Shown: positions 54,219 to 63,436 of the stretch, piece by piece
Layout of the letters: each line of letters begins with the position of its first letter
How positions within the stretch are numbered: the first letter of the stretch is position 1
NCBI GenBank assembly: GCA_051954955.1
Contig: JBQCHF010000126.1
Span: 1-64,000, forward strand
Length of the DNA stretch: 64,000 nt
Source of the DNA: JBQCHF01 sp051954955
GTDB lineage: Bacteria; Actinomycetota; Actinomycetes; Motilibacterales; Motilibacteraceae
Direction: 5' to 3'
Position numbers and translations under genes: made by a program
The notes under the pieces: generated by a model
Database searches by the model: none
Told to the model about the DNA's origin: nothing
What the model saw: only the letters and a program-made list of their open reading frames with translations

Positions 54219-55361
54219 TCAGGCCCCCTGCTCGGCCAGCCGGCCGGCCTCGAAGGCCTGCTGCAGCAACGCGATCTCGGGGTCGGTGGCGGGGGAGCGC
54301 ACGTCGGCCACGAAGCGGGCGGCGATCTGCAGGTCGGAGAGCCCGGACACCCGGGCCGCGTAGCCGCCGGTCTCCGGCGTCGACCCCTCGGGCTCGAAGG
54401 AGAGGACGAGGGTGTGCGGGAAGCGGGTCCGCAGCCGCTCCATCGCCTCGCGCGGGCGGACCGGGTCGGTGAGCGCCACCTGCAGCCAGCGGTCCTCGTG
54501 GTCGGCATGCCGCGGGTCCGCGAGCAGGTCCTCCAGCCGGCCGCGCAGCCGGCCGAGCCGCCGCGGCACCGGGGCGTCGACCCGCTCCACCTGCTCCACC
54601 CCGCGCGGGCCGAGGTCGACCAGCCAGCTGGCCTTGCGGTGGTCGGCCTCGGAGAAGGAGTAGGCCAGCGGGGAGCCGGAGTAGCGGACCGTCTCGGCCA
54701 GCACCTGCGGGCCGTGGAGGTGGCCCAGCGCGGTGTAGGAGGCGCCGTCGAAAGTGGACAGCGGCACCGCGGCGACCCCGCCGACGGTGATGTCGCGCTC
54801 GCTCTGCGAGGGCTCGCCGCCGGTGACGAACGCGTGGGCCAGCACCACCGAGCGGGCGCCCGGCCGATGGGCGAGGTCGGCGCGCACTCGGTCCATGGCC
54901 GTCCCGAGCACCGCGGCGTGCCCGCGCTCGTCGCAGCCCAGCAGCGGGCGCGCGACGTCGGGCTCGAGGTAGGGGATGCCGTAGACCGCGACCGGCCCGT
55001 GCCGGTCCTCGAGCAGCACCGGCTCGTGCGCGCGGCCCGGGAGCGTGCGCAGGTGCACGCCGGCCGCGGCGATGAGATCGGCGGCGAAGCCGAGCCGCTG
55101 GGCGGAGTCGTGGTTGCCGCTGATGACGACGGTGGGCACGCTCAGGGCGGCCAGCCGGTGCAGCGCCTCGTTGCACAGGGCCACGGCGTCGACCGGTGGG
55201 AGGGCCCGGTCGTAGAGGTCGCCGCTGACCAGCACCGCGTCGACCCGCTCGCTGCGCACCACCTCCACGAGGTGGTCGACGAACGCGGCCTGGGCACCGA
55301 GCAGGTCCTCCCGGTGGAAGGAGCGGCCCAGGTGCCAGTCGGAGGTGTGAAGCAGGCGCAC
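54219..55361 (-). CDS. sbcD: SbcD exonuclease
   Basis: 380 residues, Mre11-like metallophosphoesterase. VRLLHTSDWHLGR, VLVSGDLYDR, VVISGNHDS, VVLAHAFVTGG and ALGHLHGPQ are the phosphodiesterase motifs in order. The C-terminal ~100 residues are the capping domain. It forms the nuclease with SbcC. GTG start at 55361 with a leaderless-type -10 just upstream. Confidence 0.95.
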   Translation of the reverse strand: MRLLHTSDWHLGRSFHREDLLGAQAAFVDHLVEVVRSERVDAVLVSGDLYDRALPPVDAVALCNEALHRLAALSVPTVVISGNHDSAQRLGFAADLIAAAGVHLRTLPGRAHEPVLLEDRHGPVAVYGIPYLEPDVARPLLGCDERGHAAVLGTAMDRVRADLAHRPGARSVVLAHAFVTGGEPSQSERDITVGGVAAVPLSTFDGASYTALGHLHGPQVLAETVRYSGSPLAYSFSEADHRKASWLVDLGPRGVEQVERVDAPVPRRLGRLRGRLEDLLADPRHADHEDRWLQVALTDPVRPREAMERLRTRFPHTLVLSFEPEGSTPETGGYAARVSGLSDLQIAARFVADVRSPATDPEIALLQQAFEAGRLAEQGA

Positions 55362-55368
55362 GACCAGG

Positions 55369-55374
55369 ACCGTA
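55369..55374 (-). promoter_or_regulatory. -10 element for leaderless sbcDC mRNA
   Basis: On the minus strand TACGGT ends 7 nt before the sbcD GTG, with no Shine-Dalgarno. Confidence 0.5.
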
Positions 55375-55474
55375 CGAGCGGCCACCGACAGTTCGCACGA
55401 AGGCGGCGCGGCGTGTCCCGCGTCGGTGCTCCGGACGCGCCCGCAGAACCCTGCAGACCAGCCCGCGGCCGGGG

Positions 55475-56254
55475 TCAGCCCAGTCGGTCCGCCCGCCAGC
55501 AGCGGGCCACGAACGGCACCTCGAGCAGCTCGCGCCCGGCCGCGTCCGGGTGCTCGGCCAGCAGCCCGGCGGCGGCCGCGAGCCGGGCCGCGCGCTCCTC
55601 CGGAGGCAGCGCGAGCACGCCGGAGTACGTCCCCATGAGCGCGACGACGTCGGCCGGGGACATCTGCTGCGTCCACCGGACCTCGTGCCGCTCGCCGGGC
55701 CCGAAGGGCAAGCCGTCCGGCAGGTCGACCTCCCGGTAGCGGCGGGCCGATGGTGCGGCGGTCATGCCGTCGGTGCGCACCGCCTGCTCCAGGGCGGCCA
55801 TCCACCCGGTCCCGCCGTCGCGGCCGTTCCAGAGCACCCCCAGCCGGCCGCCGGGCCGCAGCACCCGGGCCACCTGAGCCGGGGCCCGCCGAGGGTCGAA
55901 CCAGTGCCAGGCGGAGGAAGCGATCACGGCATCGACGTCGGCGTCGGGCAGCGGGATGTCCTCCGCGGCGCCGGCCAGCACCTCGGCCGCCGGGGCCCGG
56001 TCGGCCAGGACCTCGCGCATCCGCTCGTCCGGCTCGACCGCGACCACGTCGAGCCCCCGCGCGAGCAGCGCCCGGGTGGTGCCGCCGGTGCCGGCGCCCA
56101 GGTCCAGCACCCGGCGGGCGTGGACGGGCAGGAGCCAGTCCAGGGCTGCCTGCGGGGTGGCCGGGCGCAGCCGGTCGTAGTCGCCGGCCACCGAGCCGAA
56201 GGAGCGGGCTCGGCCCGACGGGCCGGGCACGGGATCTGCTGCCGCATCGCTCAC
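55475..56254 (-). CDS. Class I SAM-dependent methyltransferase
   Basis: 259 residues. Motif I is RVLDLGAGTGGTTRALL; VEPDERM, EDIPLPDADVDAVIASSAWHWFD and VARVLRPGGRLGVLWN follow, the Methyltransf_11/25 type. The substrate is unknown. GTG 56254 is chosen because it starts the conserved part and TACCGT (-10 candidate, 56268-56263) lies 8 nt upstream. It is divergent from the GCS2-family gene. Confidence 0.85.
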   Translation of the reverse strand: MSDAAADPVPGPSGRARSFGSVAGDYDRLRPATPQAALDWLLPVHARRVLDLGAGTGGTTRALLARGLDVVAVEPDERMREVLADRAPAAEVLAGAAEDIPLPDADVDAVIASSAWHWFDPRRAPAQVARVLRPGGRLGVLWNGRDGGTGWMAALEQAVRTDGMTAAPSARRYREVDLPDGLPFGPGERHEVRWTQQMSPADVVALMGTYSGVLALPPEERAARLAAAAGLLAEHPDAAGRELLEVPFVARCWRADRLG

Positions 56255-56390
56255 GGCCCTTGACGGTAGGTGACCGCACGAAGGCGGCGACGCCGGGTCC
56301 CCGGCTGGGTAGCGTGCGGTCGTCGGAGACGGGGCAGGAACCGGCTCTGCCAGGGCGCCCCCACGGGTGCCCGCCGAGAGGGGAGCGCGC

Positions 56391-57869
56391 ATGGGCGAGG
56401 ACGTCGCGTCGCGGACGTTCACCCGGGAGGACCGTCAGCGCTACCGGCAGAAGGTGCGCCGCTGCCTGGACGTCTTCGCGCGGATGCTGGGGGAGTCGCG
56501 GTTCGACGTCGAGCGTCCCCTGACCGGTCTGGAGATCGAGCTCAACCTCGTCGACGCCGGGTTCGGTGCGGCGATGCTCAATGCCGAGGTGCTCGAGGCG
56601 ATCGCGGACGAGGCCTTCCAGACCGAGCTGGGCCAGTTCACGGTGGAGATCAACGTGCCGCCGCGGCAGTTCGGCGACTCTGGCGCGGCCGAGTTCGAGG
56701 CCGGTGTCCGGCAGAGCCTCAACGCCGCCGAGACCAGGGCCCGGGCAGTGGGCGCGCACATCGTCATGATCGGCACGCTGCCGACGCTGCGCGAGCAGGA
56801 CCTGACCGGGGCGAGCCTGTCCGGCAACCCGCGCTACCACCTGCTCAACGAGCAGATCTTCGCCGCCCGCGGCGAGGACCTGCACCTGTCCATCGACGGC
56901 GTCGAGCGGCTGTCCACCTTCGCCGACACGATCGCCCCCGAAGCGGCGTGCACGTCGGCGCAGCTGCACCTGCAGGTCAGCCCGGAGCAGTTCCCGGCCT
57001 ACTGGAACGCCTCGCAGTGCATCGCCGGGGTGCAGCTGGCCCTGGGGGCCAACAGCCCGTTCTTCCTGGGCAAGGAGCTGTGGCGGGAGACGCGGATCGC
57101 GCTGTTCGAGCAGGCCACCGACACCCGGTCGGAGGAGCTCAAGGCGCAGGGGGTGCGCCCGCGGGTGTGGTTCGGCGAGCGCTACATCACCTCGATCTTC
57201 GACCTGTTCGAGGAGAACGTGCGCTACTTCCCGCCGCTGCTGCCGGTGTGCGACGGGGAGGACCCCGAGGAGGTCCTCGACCGCGGTGACGTACCCCAGC
57301 TGCACGAGCTGCGCCTGCACAACGGCACCATCTACCGCTGGAACCGGCCGGTCTACGACGTGGTGCGCGGCAAGCCGCACCTGCGGGTGGAGAACCGGGT
57401 GCTGCCCGCGGGGCCCACCGTCGTCGACGTGCTGGCCAACGCCGCCTTCTACTACGGGCTGGTGCACGCGCTGGTGGAGGCCGACCGGCCGCTGTGGTCG
57501 CAGATGTCCTTCAGTGCCGCCGAGGAGAACTTCCACGAGGGGGCGCGCCGCGGCATCGACGCTCGGCTGTTCTGGCCCGGGCTCGGCGAGGTGCCGGCCA
57601 CCGAGCTGGTGCTGCGGCGGCTGCTGCCGCTGGCCCACGAGGGGCTGTCGCGCTGGGGCGTCGACGACGCCGTCCGCGAGCGGCTGCTGGGGGTGGTCGA
57701 GGGCCGCTGCCTCACCTCCCGCAACGGCGCCTGGTGGCAGAGCGAGGTGCTGCACCGGATCGACCGCGCCGGCCACCACGACCGCGCCGAGGCGCTGCGC
57801 CTGATGCTGGAGCGCTACGTCGAGCACATGCACGGCAACGAGCCGGTGCACACCTGGCCGGTGGACTGA
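56391..57869 (+). CDS. GCS2-family glutamate-cysteine ligase-like protein
   Basis: 492 residues. RPLTGLEIELNLVD, LGQFTVEIN, CTSAQLHLQV and ANSPFFLGKELWRETRI match the carboxylate-amine ligase (GCS2) family, in which the Glu residues bind metal and ATP. Members join glutamate to cysteine or another amine. Actinobacteria use mycothiol or ergothioneine, so the true substrate is open. ATG after GAGAGGGGAG; TAGCGT at 56310 is a possible -10. Confidence 0.83.
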   Translation: MGEDVASRTFTREDRQRYRQKVRRCLDVFARMLGESRFDVERPLTGLEIELNLVDAGFGAAMLNAEVLEAIADEAFQTELGQFTVEINVPPRQFGDSGAAEFEAGVRQSLNAAETRARAVGAHIVMIGTLPTLREQDLTGASLSGNPRYHLLNEQIFAARGEDLHLSIDGVERLSTFADTIAPEAACTSAQLHLQVSPEQFPAYWNASQCIAGVQLALGANSPFFLGKELWRETRIALFEQATDTRSEELKAQGVRPRVWFGERYITSIFDLFEENVRYFPPLLPVCDGEDPEEVLDRGDVPQLHELRLHNGTIYRWNRPVYDVVRGKPHLRVENRVLPAGPTVVDVLANAAFYYGLVHALVEADRPLWSQMSFSAAEENFHEGARRGIDARLFWPGLGEVPATELVLRRLLPLAHEGLSRWGVDDAVRERLLGVVEGRCLTSRNGAWWQSEVLHRIDRAGHHDRAEALRLMLERYVEHMHGNEPVHTWPVD

Positions 57870-58233
57870 GCCATGCACCGTGTTCGCGCACACTGCTGTC
57901 ACCTCTCTCTCGGCTACCGGCGGTCGGGCTGGACACGGTCAACGGCGCTGGTGACGGGAGGAGCCCGGCGGGGAGCGCGTCGGGCCGCCGGCCGCTGGTT
58001 CCCACGCGAGTTGATCACATGGGTGTCACACCCATAGGCATAGATGCGTAGCAGGGGTCCACCCATGCGTCCGGCTGTCCACAGGCAGACCGCCGGCCGG
58101 CAGCCGAGGCCACGCGCCACCCCACCGCCGCCGTCACGAGCGCCTTTGACCGTGGATGGCAGGACCGCTGGCCGTCCGGGTGGGCCCGGCTCACCATTCC
58201 TGCACGATCACGGCAAGGGTGGAGGGGTGAGCC
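57870..58233. other. 364-bp gap without a supported gene
   Basis: No frame here looks coding. It contains a near-perfect palindrome ATGGGTGT-C-ACACCCAT at 58019-58035, followed by a relatively A/T-rich patch and a second CCACCCATGCG at 58060. Any promoter would be on either strand, since neighbours run away from or into it (the downstream gene is on the minus strand, convergent). Confidence 0.5.
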
Positions 58234-58659
58234 TCAGCGCAGCACGAGCCACAGCGCCAGCGCTGCGTTCGCCGTGGCGAGCACCGCCCGCAGCAGGTCC
58301 CAGCGCAGCAGGGCGCGCCACGCGGCCTCGGAGAACTGGTGGCCCAGCCGCGCGTGCAGAGGCACCGCGGCCAGCGCGGTGACGACCAGGATGCCGGCCA
58401 GCAGCACCGCGGCCGCGATCGCCGCGGCCCACGGAGTGCCGTCGGGGCGCTCCACCAGCAGCAAGCCGGTGGTGACCAGGAGCCCGAGGAACAGCGGGCC
58501 GACCACGTAGGAGACGCGGGTCTGGTGCGCCTGCTCGTAGGCGGGGAACCGCTCGGGCGGCACCAGGGAGAACTGGCGGTAGACCAGCAGCTGGATGGTC
58601 CACTGGAAGCCGGCGTAGGCGGCGGTGAGCAGCAGGTGCCAGGCCAGCAGGGAGCTCAT
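58234..58659 (-). CDS. Four-helix membrane protein, function unknown
   Basis: 141 residues with about four membrane helices (LLAWHLLLTAAYAGFQWTI, VVGPLFLGLLVTTGLLLV, AAAIAAAVLLAGILVVTA, AVLATANAALALWLVL). The central region (RFPAYEQAHQTRVSYVVGP) and HARLGHQFSEAAWRALLRWDLLR resemble DUF1772-like families. It overlaps the preceding gene by ATGA and is last in the ABC1-kinase operon. Role unknown. Confidence 0.75.
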   Translation of the reverse strand: MSSLLAWHLLLTAAYAGFQWTIQLLVYRQFSLVPPERFPAYEQAHQTRVSYVVGPLFLGLLVTTGLLLVERPDGTPWAAAIAAAVLLAGILVVTALAAVPLHARLGHQFSEAAWRALLRWDLLRAVLATANAALALWLVLR

Positions 58660-59084
58660 CGCGGTCCCTCGCCGGCCTTCGGCCCGGCCGCCCCGAGCCG
58701 CGCCAGCGCCGCCTGCGCGTAGGCCCCGGCCGGGCTGTCCGCGGCGACGGACGTGGCGGCGCCGGCGACCAGGACCACGGCGCGCCACCCGTGCGTCGAG
58801 CGCTCCAGCCGCACCAGGTCGTCGTCGAGCAGCTCGCGCAGCTGGTCCTCGCGCGGCAGCCAGAGCGCCTCCTCCAGCGCCACCGAGTCCAGGGCCCACT
58901 CCACCGTGCCGTTGAACCCGAGGACCTGGCCGCCGGGCACGTCCTGCACGTCGACGACCAGGTGCGAGAGGACGAACGGCTCCTCGCGCAGGTCCTCGCG
59001 GTCGATGACGAACCAGTCGCCCGGGGCCGGCTGCCAGGCCAGGCCGGCGTCGCGCAGGGCGCGTGCGGTGTCGGCGTCGATCAC
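58656..59084 (-). CDS. Conserved actinobacterial protein (sometimes labelled CpaE)
   Basis: 142 residues. ARALRDAGLAWQPAPGDWFVI, FVLSHLVVDVQDVPGGQVLGFNGTVEWALDSV and EEALWLPREDQLRELL define a family common in streptomycetes that is often annotated as pilus assembly protein CpaE. It lacks the CpaE P-loop, so that name is doubtful. It overlaps both neighbours (GTGA, ATGA). Confidence 0.8.
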   Translation of the reverse strand: MIDADTARALRDAGLAWQPAPGDWFVIDREDLREEPFVLSHLVVDVQDVPGGQVLGFNGTVEWALDSVALEEALWLPREDQLRELLDDDLVRLERSTHGWRAVVLVAGAATSVAADSPAGAYAQAALARLGAAGPKAGEGPR

Positions 59085-60433
59085 GCCTCCATCCTCTCGG
59101 GCCGCTCGGAGCCGGCGAAGCCGGGTAGCCACCGCTCCAGCTCGGGCCGTACCGGGACTGTCGCCTCGAGCTGGCTCAGCACCCCGACGATGCCCAGCCA
59201 GACCCGGTGGGTGAACAGCAGCTCGGCGGGGATGTCGAGCTGCAGCGCCACCGCGAACTCGGGATTGCGCGGGTCGTTCACCCGGGCGAACTGCGAGCGC
59301 AGCCACGACCGGCTGTAGGAGAACGTCTCGTGCCGGGCCGGCTCGGAGAACGGGCCGAGGTAGTCGACCAGCTTGCGCACCTCCACCGTCCGGTCCGGGC
59401 GCAGGAATCCCTCCTCGCGCAGCCCCGCCAGCACCTCGGCGTCGTCGTCGCTGAGCAGCACCCGGATGAGCCGCCCGAACGCGCGTGGCATGCCGTCCGG
59501 CAGGACCAGGCAGGAGCCGAAGTCGAGGACGCCGAGGCGCTCGGCCCCGTCGCCGCCGGTGAGGAGCCGGAAGTTGCCCGGGTGCGGGTCGGTGTGCAGC
59601 AGGCCGGTGCGCTCGGGGCCGGAGAGCAGGAAGCGCTGGTAGAGCAGGCCGGCCCGGTCGCGCTGCGCCGCTGCGCCGTCGACGGCGACCCGGGCCAGCG
59701 GGACGCCGTCCAGCCACTCGGTGACCAGGACCCGCGGGGTGGCCAGCAGCACCCGGGGGACGACGACGTCGGGGTCCTCGGCGTAGGCGTCGGCGAAGCG
59801 CTGCTGGTGCTCGCCCTCGCGGACGTAGTCCAGCTCCTCGACCAGCCGGGTGCGCAGCTCGGCCACCAGCGGGGGGAGGGTGAGGCCGCGGGCGACGAGC
59901 GCGGCGGCCCGGGTGGCGACCGAGACGGCGGCGAGGTCGGCGGACAGGGCCTCGCGGACCCCGGGGTACTGCACCTTCACCGCCACCGGTCGCCCGTCCG
60001 GCCAGGTGGCCCGGTGCACCTGCCCGAGCGAGGCCGCGGCCACCGCCTGCTGCTCGAACCCGACGAGGCGGGCCCGCCAGCCGGCGCCGAGCTCGGCGCG
60101 CAGCACCGGCTCCACCTGCTCGAACGGCAGCGCCGGGTTGTCCTGCTGCAGGGAGGTCAGCGCCCGGCGCCAGGTGCCCTCGGGATCCGGCGGGAAGAGC
60201 GCCTCCACCGTGCTGAGCAGCTGCCCGGCCTTGAGCGCGCCGCCCTTGAGGTCGCCCAGCACCCGTCGGGTGCGCTCGGCGCCGCGCTGGCGCAGCCGCC
60301 GGCGGACCTGCTCCGGGTCCTGGCCGAGCCGACGACGGACCACCCCCTCGGCGGCGTCGGCCACCGCCCCGGCGGGCAGGGCGGCCAGCCGGGCCTGACG
60401 GGCCAGCAGCGCGGGGGAGGGCAGGGGCGGCAC
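59081..60433 (-). CDS. ABC1/UbiB-family atypical kinase
   Basis: 450 residues. The hallmarks are KGGALKAGQLLS (KxGQ), VAAASLGQVHRA (A-rich loop), VAVKVQYPGV, LHTDPHPGNF and VLDFGSCLV. The family influences prenyl-quinone metabolism in other organisms; in actinobacteria it may act on menaquinone-linked lipids. GTG start; the two small genes after it are co-translated. It is divergent from the P-loop kinase. Confidence 0.88.
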   Translation of the reverse strand: MPPLPSPALLARQARLAALPAGAVADAAEGVVRRRLGQDPEQVRRRLRQRGAERTRRVLGDLKGGALKAGQLLSTVEALFPPDPEGTWRRALTSLQQDNPALPFEQVEPVLRAELGAGWRARLVGFEQQAVAAASLGQVHRATWPDGRPVAVKVQYPGVREALSADLAAVSVATRAAALVARGLTLPPLVAELRTRLVEELDYVREGEHQQRFADAYAEDPDVVVPRVLLATPRVLVTEWLDGVPLARVAVDGAAAQRDRAGLLYQRFLLSGPERTGLLHTDPHPGNFRLLTGGDGAERLGVLDFGSCLVLPDGMPRAFGRLIRVLLSDDDAEVLAGLREEGFLRPDRTVEVRKLVDYLGPFSEPARHETFSYSRSWLRSQFARVNDPRNPEFAVALQLDIPAELLFTHRVWLGIVGVLSQLEATVPVRPELERWLPGFAGSERPERMEA

Positions 60434-60505
60434 GCCTCGAGCCTGCCAGCGGCGGTGCGTGCCCGCCTCACCGGCCGCGCTCCCGATGGGCGGCCGCCGC
60501 GCCGA

Positions 60506-60511
60506 TAGCGT
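60506..60511 (+). promoter_or_regulatory. -10 element for leaderless kinase mRNA
   Basis: TAGCGT 7 nt before GTG 60519; no Shine-Dalgarno. Confidence 0.5.
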
Positions 60512-60518
60512 CGGTGCC

Positions 60519-61175
60519 GTGACCTCCGCCGTTCGCGCCGCCTTGCTGGCACGGCTGGCCGACGAGGTGGCGGCGCTGCCCGGCGACCCGTTCGTGCGGG
60601 TAGCGGTCGACGGCGTCGACGGCGCGGGCAAGACCGTGCTCGCCGACGAGCTCGCCGCGGCGCTGCAGGAGCGGGGGCGGGCGGTGGTGCGGGCGTCGGT
60701 CGACGGCTTCCACCGGCCCCGCAGCGAGCGCTACGCCCGCGGCCGGGACGACCCGGAAGGCTTCTACCGCGACTCCTACGACCTGTCGGTGCTGCAGCAG
60801 GTCCTGCTCGAGCCCCTGGGGCCGGGCGGTGCGGGGCGGCACCGCACCCGGGTGTTCGACGTCGGCGGCGACGCCCCCGACCTCGCCCCCTGGGAGCAGG
60901 CGGACGCCGGGGCGGTGCTGGTGCTGGACGGGATCTTCCTGCACCGGCCGGAGCTGGCCCGGTGGTGGAGCTGGTCGCTCTGGCTCGAGGTGGACCGGGC
61001 CGTCTCGCTGGCCCGCTGCGCGGTCCGCGACGGCTCCTGCCCGGACCTGCACGCCCCGGCCAACCGTCGCTACGTGGAGGGCCAGCGGCTCTACCTGCGG
61101 GAGGTGGGGCCGGCCGGCCTGGCGACGCGGGTGGTGGAGAACACCGACCTGGACGCGCCGCGGCTGCTGCGCTGA
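60519..61175 (+). CDS. Uridine kinase-like P-loop kinase
   Basis: 218 residues. P-loop VDGVDGAGKTVLADEL at about residue 30, then SVDGFHRPRSERYARG (substrate loop) and LVLDGIFLHRPEL (Walker B-like). This is the uridine-kinase / phosphoribulokinase superfamily as seen in many actinobacterial proteins of unproved substrate. GTG chosen by promoter spacing. Confidence 0.83.
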   Translation: MTSAVRAALLARLADEVAALPGDPFVRVAVDGVDGAGKTVLADELAAALQERGRAVVRASVDGFHRPRSERYARGRDDPEGFYRDSYDLSVLQQVLLEPLGPGGAGRHRTRVFDVGGDAPDLAPWEQADAGAVLVLDGIFLHRPELARWWSWSLWLEVDRAVSLARCAVRDGSCPDLHAPANRRYVEGQRLYLREVGPAGLATRVVENTDLDAPRLLR

Positions 61176-61265
61176 GCCAGACCCTGCTGCCCGGGCTTCA
61201 CGCTGGTCGATCGGCGCCGGCGAGGGGCGTCGTGTGGCCGTGGGGTGCCGGGGTAGGCAGGGCGC

Positions 61266-62048
61266 ATGGAGGCACCGGAGGACCACGCGATGCTGGCCAC
61301 CCTGCCCGTGCGGCTGGCCGGGCGGGCCGCCGGCGCCGGTCTGGGTGCCGCCTCGGCGGTCGGGGCCGTCGTGCGGCACGACCGCCCTCTGCACCCGAAG
61401 GGGGCGCTGCTGGCAGCCACCGTCCGACGGCACGGTGCCCCGGTGCCGTGGGGCGTGCCGTGGCTGGACGAGCCGGGTGAGGACGAGGCGCTGGTCCGGG
61501 TGTCCCGGTCGGTGGGGCTGCCCTCGCCCTGGCCGGACGTGCTGGGTCTCGCGCTGCGGGTGCCGGTGCCCGGCCCGGCCGTCGACGATGGGCAGCCCCG
61601 CCAGGCCGACCTGCTGTTTGCCACCACCGGGCTGGGCACGGTGGGGCGCTTCCTGCTGGCGCCGCGGCGCGACCTGGCCGCGAGCCCGCTGTCCACGCTG
61701 CTGCCCTACCGCTCGCCGCGCGGCCTGGTCGTGCTCGCCGCGACGCCGGCCGACCCCGGGCGCCCGCTGCCGCGCGAGCCGGAGGCCCTGGCCGCCGTGG
61801 CCGCCACCGAGCCGGTCGAGCTCGTCCTCGAGGCGGCCGCGCCCACCGGCCCGTGGCGCGCCTTCGGGCTGCTGCTGCTCACCAGCCCGGCCGACCTCTC
61901 GCTGGACCCGCCCACCGCCTTCGACCCGGTGCGCCGGCCTCTGCCGGGCCTGCAGCTGCCCACCGTGCTCGCCCGGCTGCGCGAACCGGCCTACGCGCTC
62001 GCGCAGCGGCTGCGGCACGCGCCGGCCCGCGCCCGCCGGCCCGGCTGA
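61266..62048 (+). CDS. Conserved actinobacterial protein, function unknown
   Basis: 260 residues. HPKGALLAATVRRHG, GVPWLDEPGEDEALVRVSRSVGLP, DLLFATTGLGTVGRFLL and TAFDPVRRPLPGL are recognisable family blocks. Pro-rich, no membrane helix. The arrangement recalls heme-catalase-like folds in some family notes, but no heme ligand is identified. A TAGGCA hexamer sits 6 nt before the ATG. Some genomes call it a phosphodiesterase without proof. Confidence 0.7.
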   Translation: MEAPEDHAMLATLPVRLAGRAAGAGLGAASAVGAVVRHDRPLHPKGALLAATVRRHGAPVPWGVPWLDEPGEDEALVRVSRSVGLPSPWPDVLGLALRVPVPGPAVDDGQPRQADLLFATTGLGTVGRFLLAPRRDLAASPLSTLLPYRSPRGLVVLAATPADPGRPLPREPEALAAVAATEPVELVLEAAAPTGPWRAFGLLLLTSPADLSLDPPTAFDPVRRPLPGLQLPTVLARLREPAYALAQRLRHAPARARRPG

Positions 62049-62099
62049 CCGCCTCGACCCGCTGCTCTCGTTTCGCCGGCCTCGGGCGGGTGCGGGACC

Positions 62100-63425
62100 A
62101 TGGGGCACGTGCCCGCCCCATCCGCCGCCGAGCCCACCGCCCAGCCGTCCGCACAGCCGTCCGCCCCTCGCGAGCTGCGGACCGAGCTGCTCGTCGTCGG
62201 CGCCGGGCCGGCCGGTGCCGCGGCGGCCGCCTGGGCGGCCCGGGCCGGGCACGAGGTCCTGCTGGTCGACCGCGCCGACTTCCCACGGGACAAGACCTGC
62301 GGCGACGGGCTCACGCCCCGCGCCGTCGCCGAGCTGGACGCCCTCGGGCTGGGGGAGTGGCTGCGCGCCCAGCACCTCAACGTCGGCCTGCGGGCCCGCG
62401 GGTTCGGCCAGGAGCTGTTCCTGCGCTGGCCCACGACCGCGGAGTTCCAGGGCATCGGCTCGGCGGTGCCGCGCACCGAGCTCGACGCCCGCATCCGCCA
62501 GGTGGCGCTGGACGCGGGTGCCGCGCCGCTCACCGCCACCGCGGTCGGCGCCGACGTCGAGGGTGGGGCGATCTCGGCGGTGCACCTGCGCGACGCCGAC
62601 GGCCCGCTGACGGTGCGCGCCGAGCGGGTCGTCGTCGCCGACGGCGCCCGCTCGCAGCTGGGCCGGCACCTGGGCCGGCACTGGGACCGCTCCACCGCCT
62701 ACGGGGTGGCCGCCCGGGCCTACGTCGAGATCGGCGCCCCGGACGATCTGTGGATCTCCTCCGACCTCGAGCTGCGCGACGCCCAGGGTGAGGTGCTGCC
62801 CGGCTACGGCTGGGTCTTCCCGCTCGGCGGCGGCCGGGTCAACATCGGCGTCGGCACGCTGGCCACCGACGCCCGGCCCGCTGACGTGAACCTGCGCCGG
62901 CTCCTGGACACCTACACCGACACCCAGCGCGACCAGTGGGACATCAAGGGCGAGCCGCAGCGGTTCGCCAGCGCCCTGCTGCCGATGGGCGGGGCGGTGT
63001 CGGGCATCGCCGGGCGCAACTGGGTCATGGTGGGCGACGCCGCCGGCTGCGTGAACCCGCTCAACGGCGAGGGCATCGACTACGGCCTGGAGACCGGTCG
63101 GCTCGCCGCCGACCTGCTGTTCCAGCTCGCCCACGACGTGGCGACGGCGTGGCCGGCGCTGCTCCGCCGCCGCTACGGGGTGGCGTTCTCGGTCGCCCGG
63201 CGGGCCGCGGCGCTGCTCACCCACCCGCGCTTCGTGCCCACCTTCGGCCCGGCGGGCATGCGCTCGCCGCTGCTGATGAAGCTGGCCCTGCGGGTGATGG
63301 GCAACCTGGTCACCGAGGAGGACACCGACACCCTCGCCCGCGCCTGGCGGTTGGCCGGGCTCGGGTCCCTGCGGCTGGACCCCGTGCCCCCGTTCCCCGG
63401 GCCCGACCTGCGCCGCGCCGGCTAG
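62100..63425 (+). CDS. Geranylgeranyl reductase-family flavoprotein (MenJ-like)
   Basis: 441 residues. FAD site LLVVGAGPAGAAAAAWAAR, then DKTCGDGLTPRAV, VVADGARSQLG and MVGDAAGCVNPLNGEGIDYGLETG, all typical of the geranylgeranyl reductase family. The close mycobacterial homologue Rv0561c (MenJ) saturates one isoprene of menaquinone, and this role fits. A ~25-residue Pro/Ser-rich N-terminus precedes the fold. It is followed by copy C of the composite palindromic element. Confidence 0.88.
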   Translation: MGHVPAPSAAEPTAQPSAQPSAPRELRTELLVVGAGPAGAAAAAWAARAGHEVLLVDRADFPRDKTCGDGLTPRAVAELDALGLGEWLRAQHLNVGLRARGFGQELFLRWPTTAEFQGIGSAVPRTELDARIRQVALDAGAAPLTATAVGADVEGGAISAVHLRDADGPLTVRAERVVVADGARSQLGRHLGRHWDRSTAYGVAARAYVEIGAPDDLWISSDLELRDAQGEVLPGYGWVFPLGGGRVNIGVGTLATDARPADVNLRRLLDTYTDTQRDQWDIKGEPQRFASALLPMGGAVSGIAGRNWVMVGDAAGCVNPLNGEGIDYGLETGRLAADLLFQLAHDVATAWPALLRRRYGVAFSVARRAAALLTHPRFVPTFGPAGMRSPLLMKLALRVMGNLVTEEDTDTLARAWRLAGLGSLRLDPVPPFPGPDLRRAG

Positions 63426-63436
63426 CCGGGTCGTCC

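Noticed and set aside
50902..58210. Isolated GATCAC sites at about 50902, 58013 and 58206 as more repeat copies
   Set aside because: They lack the second arm, the hairpin and the flanking TTCC or tandem unit.
58656..59084. Pilus assembly ATPase CpaE
   Set aside because: The protein is 142 residues with no P-loop; the label is inherited and unsupported.
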